Shown: positions 35,001 through 43,739, counted from the first letter of the stretch. The stretch: DNA of 64,000 bases from ANME-2 cluster archaeon (GCA_014237145.1 JAAXOC010000065.1:62001-126000); one strand, 5' to 3'. A program made the numbers and translations. The notes: generated by a model from the sequence alone, not told the origin.

Positions 35001-36697
35001 GTTCCTTCAATATCTACCCAGACAGAACTGACAGTAAAATCATCTATGACATTTGCCCGAATAGTAATGTTATTCCCATTCTCAACGGGATCAGGGATAT
35101 CAGAAATTGAATTAATTACCGGTGGTCCGTCACCTGTAAAATTACCTGTGTAAGAGTTCCAGTTGTCTGATGTGTCGTTGGCATAGATGGTTACATTGTA
35201 CAGGCCAGCAATGGGCGGCGTGTAGTTATAGTACCACAAATCGCCGCCGTTCTTTGTCATTGAGAGATTGCCTGTGGAGGTGCTGTTGGGGAGGGTGATG
35301 TTGATGTAGACAGTACTGACGCCAATGTTATCTATGATATTTGCTGTAATATTTACCAGTGTATTGATTACCTGCGGATCAGGATTCGATAAAATATTGG
35401 TTATGACCGGTTGTTCTGTATCAGGGTCGGACACCACAACCATCCAATCCTTACTCATGTCAGATCCAGCGTCATATACCAGTTCGGTGTTGAAGAAATA
35501 CTTGGTGCTAGGCATTGTCCGCCGGGGGCTGAATATGGTATATGTGCGGGACACATTATTTTCCACATCGCCCGCATCCCATGTGATGGTGTTATTTTCA
35601 GTATCCACTGTCCCGCCATTTGAATCTTTTATTGTCCATCCGTCGGGGTAATATTCAACGAGCGATGTATTGATTACTGGTGATAAGACCGTGGCAGTCA
35701 CTGTTACCTGAATATCTGCCAGCGGCGGCACCTTATGCTGCACGGTCCTGGGTCCTGACAGCAGCCTTGAGAATTCTACACCGGCATCCTGGAGTGCTGT
35801 TAACAACTCGACAGGAGCTGTTACATTGAATGCAGCCTTTACATGGTCAGCCGGGTTCTCGGTCTCAGCCTCTGCCCAATATTCACCCAGGATGATGTGT
35901 TTATCAAGGCTGTACATTCCTGAATATATACCACACTTGCCAGAAACTTTGACTGAAGTAAAGATTCCCAGCGGGTCCATCACCCATACTATAGGTGTAA
36001 CCTGTCCCGATACCACACGAATATCCACATTCTGGCCTGCTTCATATAGCACCTGTGACGTGGTAATAGACAGGTTTTCAGCAGGGTGGAAATGTACTTC
36101 AAAACCTGTGGTAATAGTACCTGTAATGTTCTCATCGTCAACGGCTGTGATGGTCAGGGTCTTATACCCCGTAGTAATAGCAGAATAGTTAAGGAAAAAA
36201 TCACCGGCTTTGGCGTAACTGTTGATCATCTCATCATTAATAGTAACATCCAGAGAAGCATTTACTCCATTCCCACTTTCTGCATCCACCACTTCACCTG
36301 GGAGAGATACATTACCCAATGGATATGTTTCATTAATATCCGGATGAATGGATAATGAACGTATTTTAAACATGCTACTATCTGAAAAACCCTCCCCGAA
36401 TACCTGCACTGTGTAGGTTCCTAGTATAACACCCTGTTGAGGGCTGTATTCTGCCAGATAACCCAAGTCCGATGGGGTCAGGACCAGCGGGTTCTGGCTT
36501 CCATATGGATCTATCACTGATGCAGTGATATTTGAAGTATGATTGATGGTGATATGCACCGTTTCTCCTGGATTATAAGCGGATTTGTTCGTGGACACAT
36601 TACTTACATCCGGGAGTGCTGAACTCCCCCACAATAAGAACAATACCACTAGGAGGACTGCGTATGCTTTGGGGAGTTTCCAATTATCCTGCCCCAA
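32006..36697 (-). CDS. Giant secreted protein with repeated Ig-like domains
   Basis: The 1563-residue protein has a signal peptide (AYAVLLVVLFLLWGSSALP, about 11-29). Ig/CARDB-like domains follow; two nearly identical copies lie at about 430-530 and 750-850 (ITNILSNPDPQVINTLVNIT; NGGDLWYYNYTPPIAGLYNV). A region at about 920-1350 (TLVIPMGSQQDVGAAGGNYP, WLLANDTWVDWVI, YDWVFLDDDDFWD) has the look of a large alpha/beta surface domain also seen in other archaeal giant envelope proteins. DUF11-like ends finish it (PPPDLPTDLMILD; SASKCITPGFADNYSI). There is no C-terminal transmembrane helix of its own. Many N-x-S/T sites suggest heavy glycosylation. It is the middle gene of the operon and overlaps the anchored 419-residue gene, its probable partner. 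Confidence 0.82.
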   Translation of the reverse strand: MGQDNWKLPKAYAVLLVVLFLLWGSSALPDVSNVSTNKSAYNPGETVHITINHTSNITASVIDPYGSQNPLVLTPSDLGYLAEYSPQQGVILGTYTVQVFGEGFSDSSMFKIRSLSIHPDINETYPLGNVSLPGEVVDAESGNGVNASLDVTINDEMINSYAKAGDFFLNYSAITTGYKTLTITAVDDENITGTITTGFEVHFHPAENLSITTSQVLYEAGQNVDIRVVSGQVTPIVWVMDPLGIFTSVKVSGKCGIYSGMYSLDKHIILGEYWAEAETENPADHVKAAFNVTAPVELLTALQDAGVEFSRLLSGPRTVQHKVPPLADIQVTVTATVLSPVINTSLVEYYPDGWTIKDSNGGTVDTENNTITWDAGDVENNVSRTYTIFSPRRTMPSTKYFFNTELVYDAGSDMSKDWMVVVSDPDTEQPVITNILSNPDPQVINTLVNITANIIDNIGVSTVYINITLPNSTSTGNLSMTKNGGDLWYYNYTPPIAGLYNVTIYANDTSDNWNSYTGNFTGDGPPVINSISDIPDPVENGNNITIRANVIDDFTVSSVWVDIEGTNYSLVKITDLYLLSAIHRGVNRPQVFTKDETYYPANLKDSNRRFYLNFSNKLVNGSVLRIYAKKNQGRIIGIYDLSDTSGSNPIGTFTVVSKGGEWHNITLANISTPTDAIWLGEGMGSGTDPKDNFDYIYATENTWEYDYNTSDLKPGIYYYTVYATDSAGSNAAPTTANFTVRDTAKPVIENISVTPDPQAANNPVNITANVTDNLDVNTTYINIILPNSTSTGNLSMTKNGGNLWYYNYTPPIAGLYNVTIYANDTSDNWNSSTSNFMVEFLRVNFSFYSDSSYTTQTRDFNINDIIYIRTYVTYSNYTNLSGALDSINVTVPNHTIYVVSMVESSPGIYRCNFSTTQAGSDYQFYALATTPNGITGIDTDTLTLPIYTSFAPGTLVIPMGSQQDVGAAGGNYPSQVSAYGLVHWLLANDTWVDWVILHDKAYDGFDFNATTDDDASNTTGTIANRNYSSGPFLIRDPDTSTFFNEAYNTIQQIRSDTGRYNDVVVHELNQTLYIETRDDYILDRPARIAVRQTDNTFIDYIWDTTLFPASPTAGMNMNALTLAQIRSGDLLTNASVNCSKRKVYDWVFLDDDDFWDTAFFPVGDDLFSQLDLFVNKTGHVHLQGKGVTMNTRTSWLTTTTATYEEDDYPNKQQYSVLNSSADHPLGQTYGTLVFENPLPFDAFEHDNNWRTNTLALAGVSESGINDGFGVMWDQGVNNGAYMDCISGASEDNYAFVVSNSYGGVTSALVGKKQMTIPEMRLALDSVLFSVVTPQFDHSLNYPDIRNGGTSNLTVTGTVDSGMLVYDLRIYDELPTYVSLNNSSVTLNAPGSYTYHTSNNTLEFNLGSPNKSAIHNGTLFSYEIAITPPPDLPTDLMILDSTVVYDDNWNKVITSSHCITVQTINYMSFSASKCITPGFADNYSITLNLTSLVNFNQTNVNIYDLVPANFSIVNPVPDYNGSQTNRYYWTMNMTAGESRTIAYNLVGTGLYRISDVFTVGVDPV

Positions 36698-36714
36698 TCG
36701 TTTTCACCCCTGTA

Positions 36715-37497
36715 TCATTTTTCCGGTTTCCAATGACGGTAAGACCATACTACAGCTGCGGCCAGGATAAATATCCATAATAACAAAGACCACCGTATGG
36801 GTGATGTGGGCAGCGGGATCCTGCTATATTCGAATTTCAACAGCCACGGATCTGTTCCCAGGGATTCCTTTGACCATGAGACCAGATCCTGCGAGGTACT
36901 TTTCCTTGCGCTTGAATAGGTGACATGGCTGCCAGTGGGCAGGTCAAGATCGATGTGTGCATTGTTGATGGGAATATTGGCAGCCATTGGATAGTAACCC
37001 CGGGTGAACAGAATGCCGGGGTCTGCAAAATCAAGATAGTCATATTCCAACACCACGGTCTGGCTTTCGCCGGGAGATATGGGGAACCAGAGCCCGTATC
37101 GTATGGTTGTACTTTTATCGGTCTGGGTCACCTGCACGTCAGTGATACGGCTGGTACCAAAGCTGACTACCACATTTTCCACATCTACAGAACGATCCTT
37201 CTTTCCTGGAAGAGGGATAAACAACAGTTTGTTTTGTGACGAACATATAAGGGTTTTGTCTACATATCCGGGAACAATAGATTTAGTAATTACGTTTTTT
37301 ATTGTAATTGTCTCCTTAATGTGAGCCTTGTCCTTATCCAATGTTATTGAAACATTGTAATGATCGTACACCTCTACTACTGTTTGACCTGAACTGCTTC
37401 CGATTATCCAGCTCAAAATCAGCAATGTCCAAATTATCCTGAAACTTAAGCCCATCATTTTCCCTTTTTTTAAAATGAAAATATTAAGCGTTCTCAT
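36715..37497 (-). CDS. Signal-peptide protein with C-terminal membrane anchor
   Basis: The 260-residue protein has a signal peptide (ideal start MMGLSFRIIWTLLILSWIIG near residue 14), a beta-rich ectodomain (VEVYDHYNVSITLDKDKAHI, SPGESQTVVLEYDYLDF), and a membrane helix near the end (WSLLLWIFILAAAVVWSY) followed by RHWKPEK. No catalytic motif or named family is recognised. It is the first gene of the surface operon, 17 bases before the giant gene. It may be an anchor or chaperone for it. Confidence 0.75.
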   Translation of the reverse strand: MRTLNIFILKKGKMMGLSFRIIWTLLILSWIIGSSSGQTVVEVYDHYNVSITLDKDKAHIKETITIKNVITKSIVPGYVDKTLICSSQNKLLFIPLPGKKDRSVDVENVVVSFGTSRITDVQVTQTDKSTTIRYGLWFPISPGESQTVVLEYDYLDFADPGILFTRGYYPMAANIPINNAHIDLDLPTGSHVTYSSARKSTSQDLVSWSKESLGTDPWLLKFEYSRIPLPTSPIRWSLLLWIFILAAAVVWSYRHWKPEK

Positions 37498-37875
37498 TCA
37501 TCTTAATTTAATTCATTATTTATAATTACACTTTTTTTATCTCATATAACATTAATCATTATTTATGGATTATGATAAGGTACTTACCAATCCCTCCTTA
37601 AATCCATTGGTAACTTATTCACTACATCTTTGAAAATCAAGTCTAATAATTTTGTCCCAAGACCGTAATCACCATAAAATATATATATAAAAGTAACTAA
37701 ACATAATTCAATTAATTTTGAATATATTGAAATATATATAAAAATAACCAAACATAATCTAGTTAATTTAAAATATATTAAAATAGAAGTATAAAATTAA
37801 CTGGATTCAAATTCGTTGATTTTGAATATAAAAGCAATAATCATAAAAAGAGTAAATTGGTTTTAAAGGCAGGAT
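37498..37875. promoter_or_regulatory. Divergent promoter region with 51-base tandem duplication
   Basis: This AT-rich 378-base spacer lies between two divergent surface genes. A 51-base segment is duplicated in tandem (37681-37731 and 37732-37782), each copy starting ATATATATAAAA and containing AACATAAT; about 80-85% is conserved. TTTTGTCCCAA lies at 37650-37660. The duplicated TATA-like stretches could give two promoters for the 566-residue gene. Confidence 0.6.
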
Positions 37876-39576
37876 ATGTATATGAATAAAAGTTATTTAA
37901 TGACGATTGTGTTGATGCTGGTTCTATTATCCATTGTACCGGTATCTGCAACTGATGTACTGGACATTGAAGTTACTGAATACATCAGTGTGGCAGATAC
38001 CTATAATGGGACTATGGCCAATGGCCCAGTTAGTGGTACCGGTCAGATCAACATCACCAATACATTGAGCAGTACTACACTATATGATATTTCAATAAAT
38101 TTCAATTCCGGGACCACATCTCCTGCTACCTGGAGCACTACATCGACCGACACCAATGTGACCGTTCAGGGAAGCAATGTGATCGTTCATATCAATTATC
38201 TGGATGCAGGTAGTTCTGTGCTTGTCAATTATAGTCTGTCTTCAGCATCAAGACCTATCATTTTCTCAGAATCCTATACTTCAAATATGATCATGGTAAA
38301 TGATTCAACCAATGCAACCCTGACATTGACCCGCAATACCACTGCAGATATTACCGGCATTACATTGATCAAAACCGCAGCCAACATAAACAGCAACGGT
38401 GCATATGATTTCAATTTCTCAAATGACAATCCCGATCTGGGTTCATCGGTTATAACCAACAACAATGCCACCATCACGTGGACCATTGCAGAATTGAACA
38501 GCTCAAATCCGAACGCCACGTTATATTTTACCATCAGTGAAAGCGATCCTGATGCACATAACAGTTCCACGCCCCAATCATCCCAGGAATTCGATGTAGG
38601 AAATGCAAGTCTCGCATTTACCATTTCCAATACCACCATTTCAGGAAGCGGGATAACATTGAACGAGGATCCGACAGCCACAACGCTTGGTTTCAGGATC
38701 AACCTGCAGAAGAACCAGCTCGGTACCAGTGAGAACGGGACCGGAGGAGATGATTGGGGATTCACTCCTGAAATACTGAATATTGATACTGAAAATATTA
38801 ATTACACTATTTCATTGGTCACTGTGTATGTCACCAATGATACAAACCTGAACCTGAGTGCGGCATTCGACAGCCAGACGTATACTCCCGGTGAAATATC
38901 GAATTCAGTGAACAATCCCTGGAGTGCATCGGAATGGAAGATTTATGATTTCCCTGATCCGGTACCAGTGGGCTGGATAGATGTTGATCTTTCGGCGAAC
39001 CTTACCGGTGCCGGCGGTCAGATCAGCAAGTTGTATCTTACCACTAACGATTCATATGTACTGCGGGAAAAAATCTTTGTGATCAACGGCTACCTGATCG
39101 AGGTACGTAAGATAATTACCAAGAATGCCACCGCTGATTACTATGACATCTCGCTGTGGATACATAACAAAGGTAACCTGAAGACCCCACCAACGGTCAT
39201 TGTCTATGATATCATCCCGACCAACTTTACCAGTGTATATTGGGGTACGGCATATGACGGCAGCCAGGCAGTGGTCACACCCATCCAGGGCATGGCATAC
39301 TGGTGGAATGTCAGCACCCTGGAAGCGGACGGTATCCCGGGCAATCAGACCTACATTAACTATACGATCAATGGTGTGGGCATATACCATATGACCGATC
39401 TGTTCATTGTTGGTATTGATCCTACCTACTCTCTGACCATGCAGTGCACGCCATTGCTGTCCATCTCAAACAAGCTGGTGATGGGCGCTAACATAGAACC
39501 CCTGCTTTGTATCATAACAATTTGTGTGCTGCTATTTGGCTATATGTGTAAAAGAAAAAACGGTAAGGGGAGTTAA
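37876..39576 (+). CDS. Secreted surface protein with C-terminal anchor
   Basis: The 566-residue protein has a signal peptide (YLMTIVLMLVLLSIVPVSATD, about 6-26; the third codon is a second ATG), a beta-rich ectodomain crowded with N-x-S/T sites, and a transmembrane helix near 536-556 (LLCIITICVLLFGYM) followed by CKRKNGKGS. The end of its ectodomain (TYINYTINGVGIYHMTDLFI, VGIDP) parallels the end of the giant 1563-residue protein (TGLYRISDVFTVGVDP), so the two share a domain. It diverges from the surface operon, separated by the duplicated promoter region. It is probably an envelope or S-layer-associated protein; function unknown. Confidence 0.8.
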   Translation: MYMNKSYLMTIVLMLVLLSIVPVSATDVLDIEVTEYISVADTYNGTMANGPVSGTGQINITNTLSSTTLYDISINFNSGTTSPATWSTTSTDTNVTVQGSNVIVHINYLDAGSSVLVNYSLSSASRPIIFSESYTSNMIMVNDSTNATLTLTRNTTADITGITLIKTAANINSNGAYDFNFSNDNPDLGSSVITNNNATITWTIAELNSSNPNATLYFTISESDPDAHNSSTPQSSQEFDVGNASLAFTISNTTISGSGITLNEDPTATTLGFRINLQKNQLGTSENGTGGDDWGFTPEILNIDTENINYTISLVTVYVTNDTNLNLSAAFDSQTYTPGEISNSVNNPWSASEWKIYDFPDPVPVGWIDVDLSANLTGAGGQISKLYLTTNDSYVLREKIFVINGYLIEVRKIITKNATADYYDISLWIHNKGNLKTPPTVIVYDIIPTNFTSVYWGTAYDGSQAVVTPIQGMAYWWNVSTLEADGIPGNQTYINYTINGVGIYHMTDLFIVGIDPTYSLTMQCTPLLSISNKLVMGANIEPLLCIITICVLLFGYMCKRKNGKGS

Positions 39577-39629
39577 ATAACTCCCACATTTTTTGTTTGA
39601 ATTTACCAGGAACCTGATTTCTCAGCTGA

Positions 39630-39788
39630 TCACTCTTCCCTGCCAATCCTGAAAAATAAAAAAAATGAATGAAGCTCCCTACAGCAGAGCTGTTGGGTAT
39701 AACGATTAAGATCACCACATACAGGACAATGTGGGTTCTTTCGAAACTTAATTTCATCAAAGGTCATGTGAAGTGCGTCACAATAAAT
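39630..39788 (-). pseudogene. ThiF/MoeB-type adenylyltransferase C-terminal remnant
   Basis: After an in-frame TAG, the minus strand reads IYCDALHMTFDEIKFRKNPH then CPVCGDLNRYTQQ. This is the usual C-terminal end of ThiF/MoeB/HesA E1-like enzymes, where the strand before and the C-x-x-C pair bind zinc. About 25 recognisable residues remain and the adenylylation domain is absent. It is interpreted as a deletion remnant. Confidence 0.55.
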
Positions 39789-40220
39789 CTATGAAATCAA
39801 TTTAATTTTTGTGTCAATAAAATTAGACAGCCACGTGTTAACATTCTCATCCGACAAGTCATTAAACTCATCCGCACAAGCTGTCCCAAAACCAATTTGC
39901 ATTATACAAATAAACTTGATGCCAGATTAGTGACAACCTTCTTGAATCAATTCGCGGGTATCCGCGTCATTCGCGAGATTTGTGTTCCATATCCTAATTT
40001 TTCTCTCAACCGATGACGGGTAAGCGCACAATTTATACTTCTGATTGCTATATGCGTAGAATGCAAAACCCCATCGATCATCACCAAAATATCGAAGTCG
40101 ACATAGATGGACAAGAATATTTTGTCCTGGAATGGTTTTAGATGGACCTGTGGGACGGGAAATAAGGCGTACATGAGATTAATAAGAACATTTACGTTAT
40201 TTCCCGATAATTTTAGGTTG
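39789..40220. other. Intergenic region before the DUF357 operon
   Basis: No firm gene is seen. GCTGTCCCAAAACC (39880-39894) belongs to the dispersed GTCCCAA motif. GCGGGTATCCGC and TTCGCGAG form short inverted repeats near 39955-39980. A TATA-like AATTTATACTT (about 40030-40040) could drive the plus-strand operon. A short frame at 40062-40140 (MQNPIDHHQNIEVDIDGQEY) is open but ends at once. Confidence 0.4.
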
Positions 40221-40511
40221 ATGCAGTCTCAACCTGCAAATCTTGAAGAGAAGACCAAACGGTATATGGTTATGCTGGAAGGGGCACTGAAAGACGTCAA
40301 GACTTCAGCAGGAGAAGGGTCATATCTCAAGAAGATAGCTGATGATTATCTTGAGATGGCCAGGTCTTATTACAATGACGGTGTCCATTTCATAAAGAGT
40401 GAAGATCAGGTCAATGCCCTGGTATGTTTCAGTTATGGTCATGCATGGCTGGATGCCGGCGTACGATTGGGAGTATTTACAGTAAAAAATCCCGAATTGT
40501 TTGCCATTTAG
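40221..40511 (+). CDS. DUF357 family protein
   Basis: The protein of about 96 residues is mostly helical, with the DUF357 ending YYNDGVHFIKSEDQVNALVC FSYGHAWLDAGVRLG. This archaeal family is small, conserved and without known function. I place the start at the ATG before QSQPANLEEK because it is preceded by an AGGTTG ribosome-binding-like site; the frame is open further upstream but the added residues do not look conserved. It is the first gene of a five-gene plus-strand run. Confidence 0.85.
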   Translation: MQSQPANLEEKTKRYMVMLEGALKDVKTSAGEGSYLKKIADDYLEMARSYYNDGVHFIKSEDQVNALVCFSYGHAWLDAGVRLGVFTVKNPELFAI

Positions 40512-40586
40512 GATTTCAAAGATAAAACATTGCAAAACAGATGATAAAAGTTGAAAGAATATGTGAGGATTGATTGTTGTATGTTG

Positions 40587-40943
40587 ATGAATTACAAGGT
40601 AATATTAGAAGCAGCCTGGTTGGTAAAAGACATTGAAACAGTTGATGATGCAATGGGAGTGGCCATTGCAGAGGCAGGAAAACGCTTGAATCCACAGCTG
40701 GAATTTATTGAAATAAATATTGGCACCACGTATTGTCCTGCCTGTGATGAACCATTTGATAGTGTGTTCATCACAGCCAACACCGCACTTGTGGGACTGA
40801 TGCTTGAGATGCGTGTATTCGATGCCGAGAATGAGGAACACGCTGCCAGGATAGCGAAATCTGTTATAGGCAAAGTAATGAAAAATATTCCACTCAATGT
40901 GATAGAGGTCACTGAACTGGAATATTCTGATGAAGATGAGTAA
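40587..40943 (+). CDS. UPF0212 (DUF555) family protein
   Basis: The protein of about 118 residues starts [20 protein letters not shown] and continues [21 protein letters not shown] zinc-like [12 protein letters not shown] follows, then the family's [20 protein letters not shown] end. UPF0212 is an archaeal conserved family of unknown function. The ATG two codons upstream (40581) is an alternative start. It lies between DUF357 and the PfkB kinase and is probably co-transcribed. Confidence 0.9.
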   Translation: MNYKVILEAAWLVKDIETVDDAMGVAIAEAGKRLNPQLEFIEINIGTTYCPACDEPFDSVFITANTALVGLMLEMRVFDAENEEHAARIAKSVIGKVMKNIPLNVIEVTELEYSDEDE

Positions 40944-40960
40944 GATAAGGGGTATTTCTC

Positions 40961-41854
40961 TTGGACAAAACCATTTCTATAATAGGGCACACCGCATATG
41001 ACCACCTCTTCGATGTAACACGGTTTGCACCGCCCAACTCGTCAATGCCCATAAATAATTACCACATTTACTTTGGCGGTGGTGCAGCAAATATTGCAGC
41101 AGGAATAGCCACCCTTGGAGGAAAAAGCCAGCTGGTCTCGCCTGTAGGTTGTGATTTTGAAGGGTCTGATTACCAGCGGCACCTGGAACGACTGGGTGTG
41201 GATATCAGTCTGTTGTACAACATCAGGGACAAAAAAACGGCTTCAGCATTCATATTTACTGATGAAGACCATGATCAGGTAACCTATTTCTACTGGGGGG
41301 CATCAAATGATTTCCCAAAACTTGAACCGCCCCGCCTGGAATTCGTACACCTGGCTACTGCCGATCCTGTGTTCAATTCAAAGGCTGCCAGGCTCGCTGA
41401 CTTTGTCTCATTTGATCCTGGACAGGACCTGGTAGTGTATTCCAGGGAATGCCTTGATATCATACTGGAACATACTAATATCCTGTTCACCAACCGCCAT
41501 GAGATAGAACGGCTCGCCCGGATGACAGGGCGCTCCCGTGAAGACTTGGAAGCGGATATCGGGTTGGTAGTGGTCACACTGGATAAAGGTGGCAGCGAGA
41601 TATACACAGACGGGAAGAGGATGTTCATCCCTGCCGTACAGGTGGATGCAGTGGACCCAACGGGTGCGGGCGATGCATACCGTGTAGGATTCCTGGTGGC
41701 ATATACCAGGGGTTTTTCCCTGGATGTGTGCGGACGGGTGGGGTCTGCTACGGCATCTTTTGTGGTGGAGAAAGTTGGCTGCCAGACAAACCTGCCCACC
41801 TGGGAGCAAATGCGGGAAAGGTTTAATGATTATTATAAGGAATTTGAATTATGA
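40961..41854 (+). CDS. PfkB family sugar/nucleoside kinase
   Basis: The 297-residue protein has the ribokinase-fold signatures: an N-terminal glycine region YFGGGAANIAAGIATLGGKS, and the C-terminal anion hole and catalytic base DAVDPTGAGDAYRVGF. It phosphorylates a sugar or nucleoside, with archaeal members often acting on adenosine/cytidine; the substrate is undetermined. The start is TTG, preceded by AAGGGG. It overlaps the following lipoprotein gene by 4 bases. Confidence 0.92.
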   Translation: MDKTISIIGHTAYDHLFDVTRFAPPNSSMPINNYHIYFGGGAANIAAGIATLGGKSQLVSPVGCDFEGSDYQRHLERLGVDISLLYNIRDKKTASAFIFTDEDHDQVTYFYWGASNDFPKLEPPRLEFVHLATADPVFNSKAARLADFVSFDPGQDLVVYSRECLDIILEHTNILFTNRHEIERLARMTGRSREDLEADIGLVVVTLDKGGSEIYTDGKRMFIPAVQVDAVDPTGAGDAYRVGFLVAYTRGFSLDVCGRVGSATASFVVEKVGCQTNLPTWEQMRERFNDYYKEFEL

Positions 41855-42303
41855 CTCACCAGGTTTTTGCAAACGTAGCAGGAGTAATTATTCTTATCAG
41901 TGTAATTATTGCAGTTTCTGCATGCATTGATATTACAGACCAGCAAGGTGAACCGGAAGAATCTCCAATTAAGATAAACGCATCACAGGCAATTGAAATC
42001 GTAAAACAAGACCCTGTTGCTGTGGAATACATGTCAGAGAACTTTAAAAGGCCCGAATGGAGGGGTAATAAGACCGTGTTAGTCCAGGGTTTCGAGACTA
42101 ACAACAGCGCGCTTCAGGAAGATGAGACATACTGGAAAGTAGAGATGATGGAGCGCAATTGTGCATGTTCTGGCATCAAGTCCCTGTATGTTGTAGAGAG
42201 TTATGTATCTCCTTATACAGGGGAGATCGCTAACCTGACTACTGGCATGGTTTCGGAGAGCAATTATGAAACAGAGACCTGTACTTCCACTGCATGCCAT
42301 TAA
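41851..42303 (+). CDS. Small putative lipoprotein with cysteine-rich end
   Basis: The 150-residue protein has a hydrophobic leader (VAGVIILISVIIAVSAC, about 9-25) ending in a lipobox-like AVSAC. The rest is acidic and exported, with INASQAIEIVKQDPVAVEYM resembling a PepSY-like helix. Later cysteines (ERNCACSGIK, TCTSTACH) could bind metal or form disulfides. It is translationally coupled to the PfkB gene (ATGA) and overlaps the next, thioredoxin/CcdA-like gene, suggesting the latter keeps its cysteines in the right redox state. Function unknown. Confidence 0.7.
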   Translation: MTHQVFANVAGVIILISVIIAVSACIDITDQQGEPEESPIKINASQAIEIVKQDPVAVEYMSENFKRPEWRGNKTVLVQGFETNNSALQEDETYWKVEMMERNCACSGIKSLYVVESYVSPYTGEIANLTTGMVSESNYETETCTSTACH

Positions 42304-43414
42304 TAGCTTCACTTTACTGGTATTGTTGTCAATAGTCCTGTTTTTTCCCATTACGGCAAGCGGCCAGGCAGGTTCAGTGGTCCAAGCGGATTCAGTAGTA
42401 GTGGAATATTTTTATGAGGGCGGCTGTTTAAAATGCGCCGATGCCGAACCTATAGTGGACAAGGTTGTCCGGGGATATGACAACATCTCCTATTCAAAAT
42501 ATGAGATATGGTCGGACTATGGTGATATGAAAGTATATGACCGCATGGTAAGTGAGTACGGAATAGCTACCGTCCCTGCCGTGGTCATCAATCACCAGGT
42601 CACTATAACATATCCGGACTATAATGGCGATGAGAAACGACTGGAAGAACTGCTGGTTGCAGGGATTGAAAATGCACCTCCAATTCCTGAAAATAACTCT
42701 GTCCAGCCTGCAGATGGCAGGAATATATTACCTGAGTTATCTCTGCCTGTTGTATTGTTGGCGGGTCTGCTGGCCGGGTTCAATCCATGTTTACTGGCTG
42801 TAATGGCATTTTTGGCATCATTGACCCTATCTTCAAAAGGAAACCGCACTGAATTGCTGAAGATCGTGGGTGGCTTTTGTGCAGGTATATTTGTTATGTT
42901 CATGGTAGTGGGGATGGGCCTATTGGGTGTGATTAAACAGCAGCCTGAGATCAAGGATACTATTACTGTGCTGTTGGTGGTATTGATCGGACTGCTTGGA
43001 TTGTGGCATTTTTATGATGCGTACCACCTGAAGGTGCATGACAGGTCGAGTTTCAAAACGTCCGGGTCATTCTTACAACTGGTTGAAGGAATTGAGCACA
43101 GGAATACGGTCATGGTTTCATTTCTTGCAGGTGCAATGTTCTCAATGATCAAGGCACCATGCGTGGGTGCGGTCTATTTTGCCATACTGGACATGTTGAT
43201 AGCACAGGGCAAAATCGCTGACGGGGCCATATACCTTTGTTTCTATAACCTGGGTGTGATACTGCCGGTGCTTATCCTGGGTATTATGCTGGCGTTCGGG
43301 CTCAGCCCCGAACGGGTCAATGACCTCAGGGAAAATAGACGTGTCGAGATACGGATTGTGACGGGAGTCGTGCTGCTACTGCTTGCGGTGTTGATATATT
43401 TTAATATCATTTGA
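42266..43414 (+). CDS. Thioredoxin-like domain fused to CcdA/DsbD-type membrane domain
   Basis: The 382-residue protein has a signal segment (FTLLVLLSIVLFFPITASG, about 14-32). An exported thioredoxin-like domain follows, with the redox pair GGCLKCADAEPIVDKV near residue 53 and a cis-Pro-like TVPAVVI. From about residue 150 there are six hydrophobic segments with the CcdA/DsbD signature LAGLLAGFNPCLLAVMAF and later SMIKAPCVGAVYFA; the two cysteines shuttle electrons across the membrane. It is the last gene of the DUF357-to-CcdA run and is probably a thiol-reductant exporter. Confidence 0.88.
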   Translation: MKQRPVLPLHAINSFTLLVLLSIVLFFPITASGQAGSVVQADSVVVEYFYEGGCLKCADAEPIVDKVVRGYDNISYSKYEIWSDYGDMKVYDRMVSEYGIATVPAVVINHQVTITYPDYNGDEKRLEELLVAGIENAPPIPENNSVQPADGRNILPELSLPVVLLAGLLAGFNPCLLAVMAFLASLTLSSKGNRTELLKIVGGFCAGIFVMFMVVGMGLLGVIKQQPEIKDTITVLLVVLIGLLGLWHFYDAYHLKVHDRSSFKTSGSFLQLVEGIEHRNTVMVSFLAGAMFSMIKAPCVGAVYFAILDMLIAQGKIADGAIYLCFYNLGVILPVLILGIMLAFGLSPERVNDLRENRRVEIRIVTGVVLLLLAVLIYFNII

Positions 43415-43739
43415 ATCGATAACCCATCCTGATTATCATTTATGTAGCCAAGATTTTTATATCTTTAAACCGAATAAGTAATAACCGTGTTGTATAGGTC
43501 CTTGCGTGAGTTATTGACAAAGTCTATCTATGATCGATAAGACAACCCCAATGCGGTATATTCCTGCGATATTGCCTGGCATAGAGGGTTACTGGAGTAG
43601 ACAACGGTATTGGCCAGTGGATGAAGCTCCGGAGTTAGTGCGTCAGGCGACAGCACACTATCACTCATTATTATAAAATATACACTATTATCGTATCCAT
43701 TTCAAAAAGTATGGCAATTACTATTTTTGCAAAGTATCT
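43415..43739. other. Intergenic region with a MITE end and a short frame
   Basis: ATCCATTTCAAAAAGTATGG at 43695-43714 matches one terminus of the 141-bp MITE found at 53066 and 55109. A 41-residue frame at 43551-43676 (MRYIPAILPGIEGYWSRQRY...) is open but unrecognised. No ribosome binding site is obvious, so it is treated as a probable relic. Confidence 0.45.

Noticed and set aside
43551-43676. A 41-residue small gene
   Set aside because: The frame looks protein-like, but there is no ribosome binding site, family or neighbour support. Described as a possible relic only.
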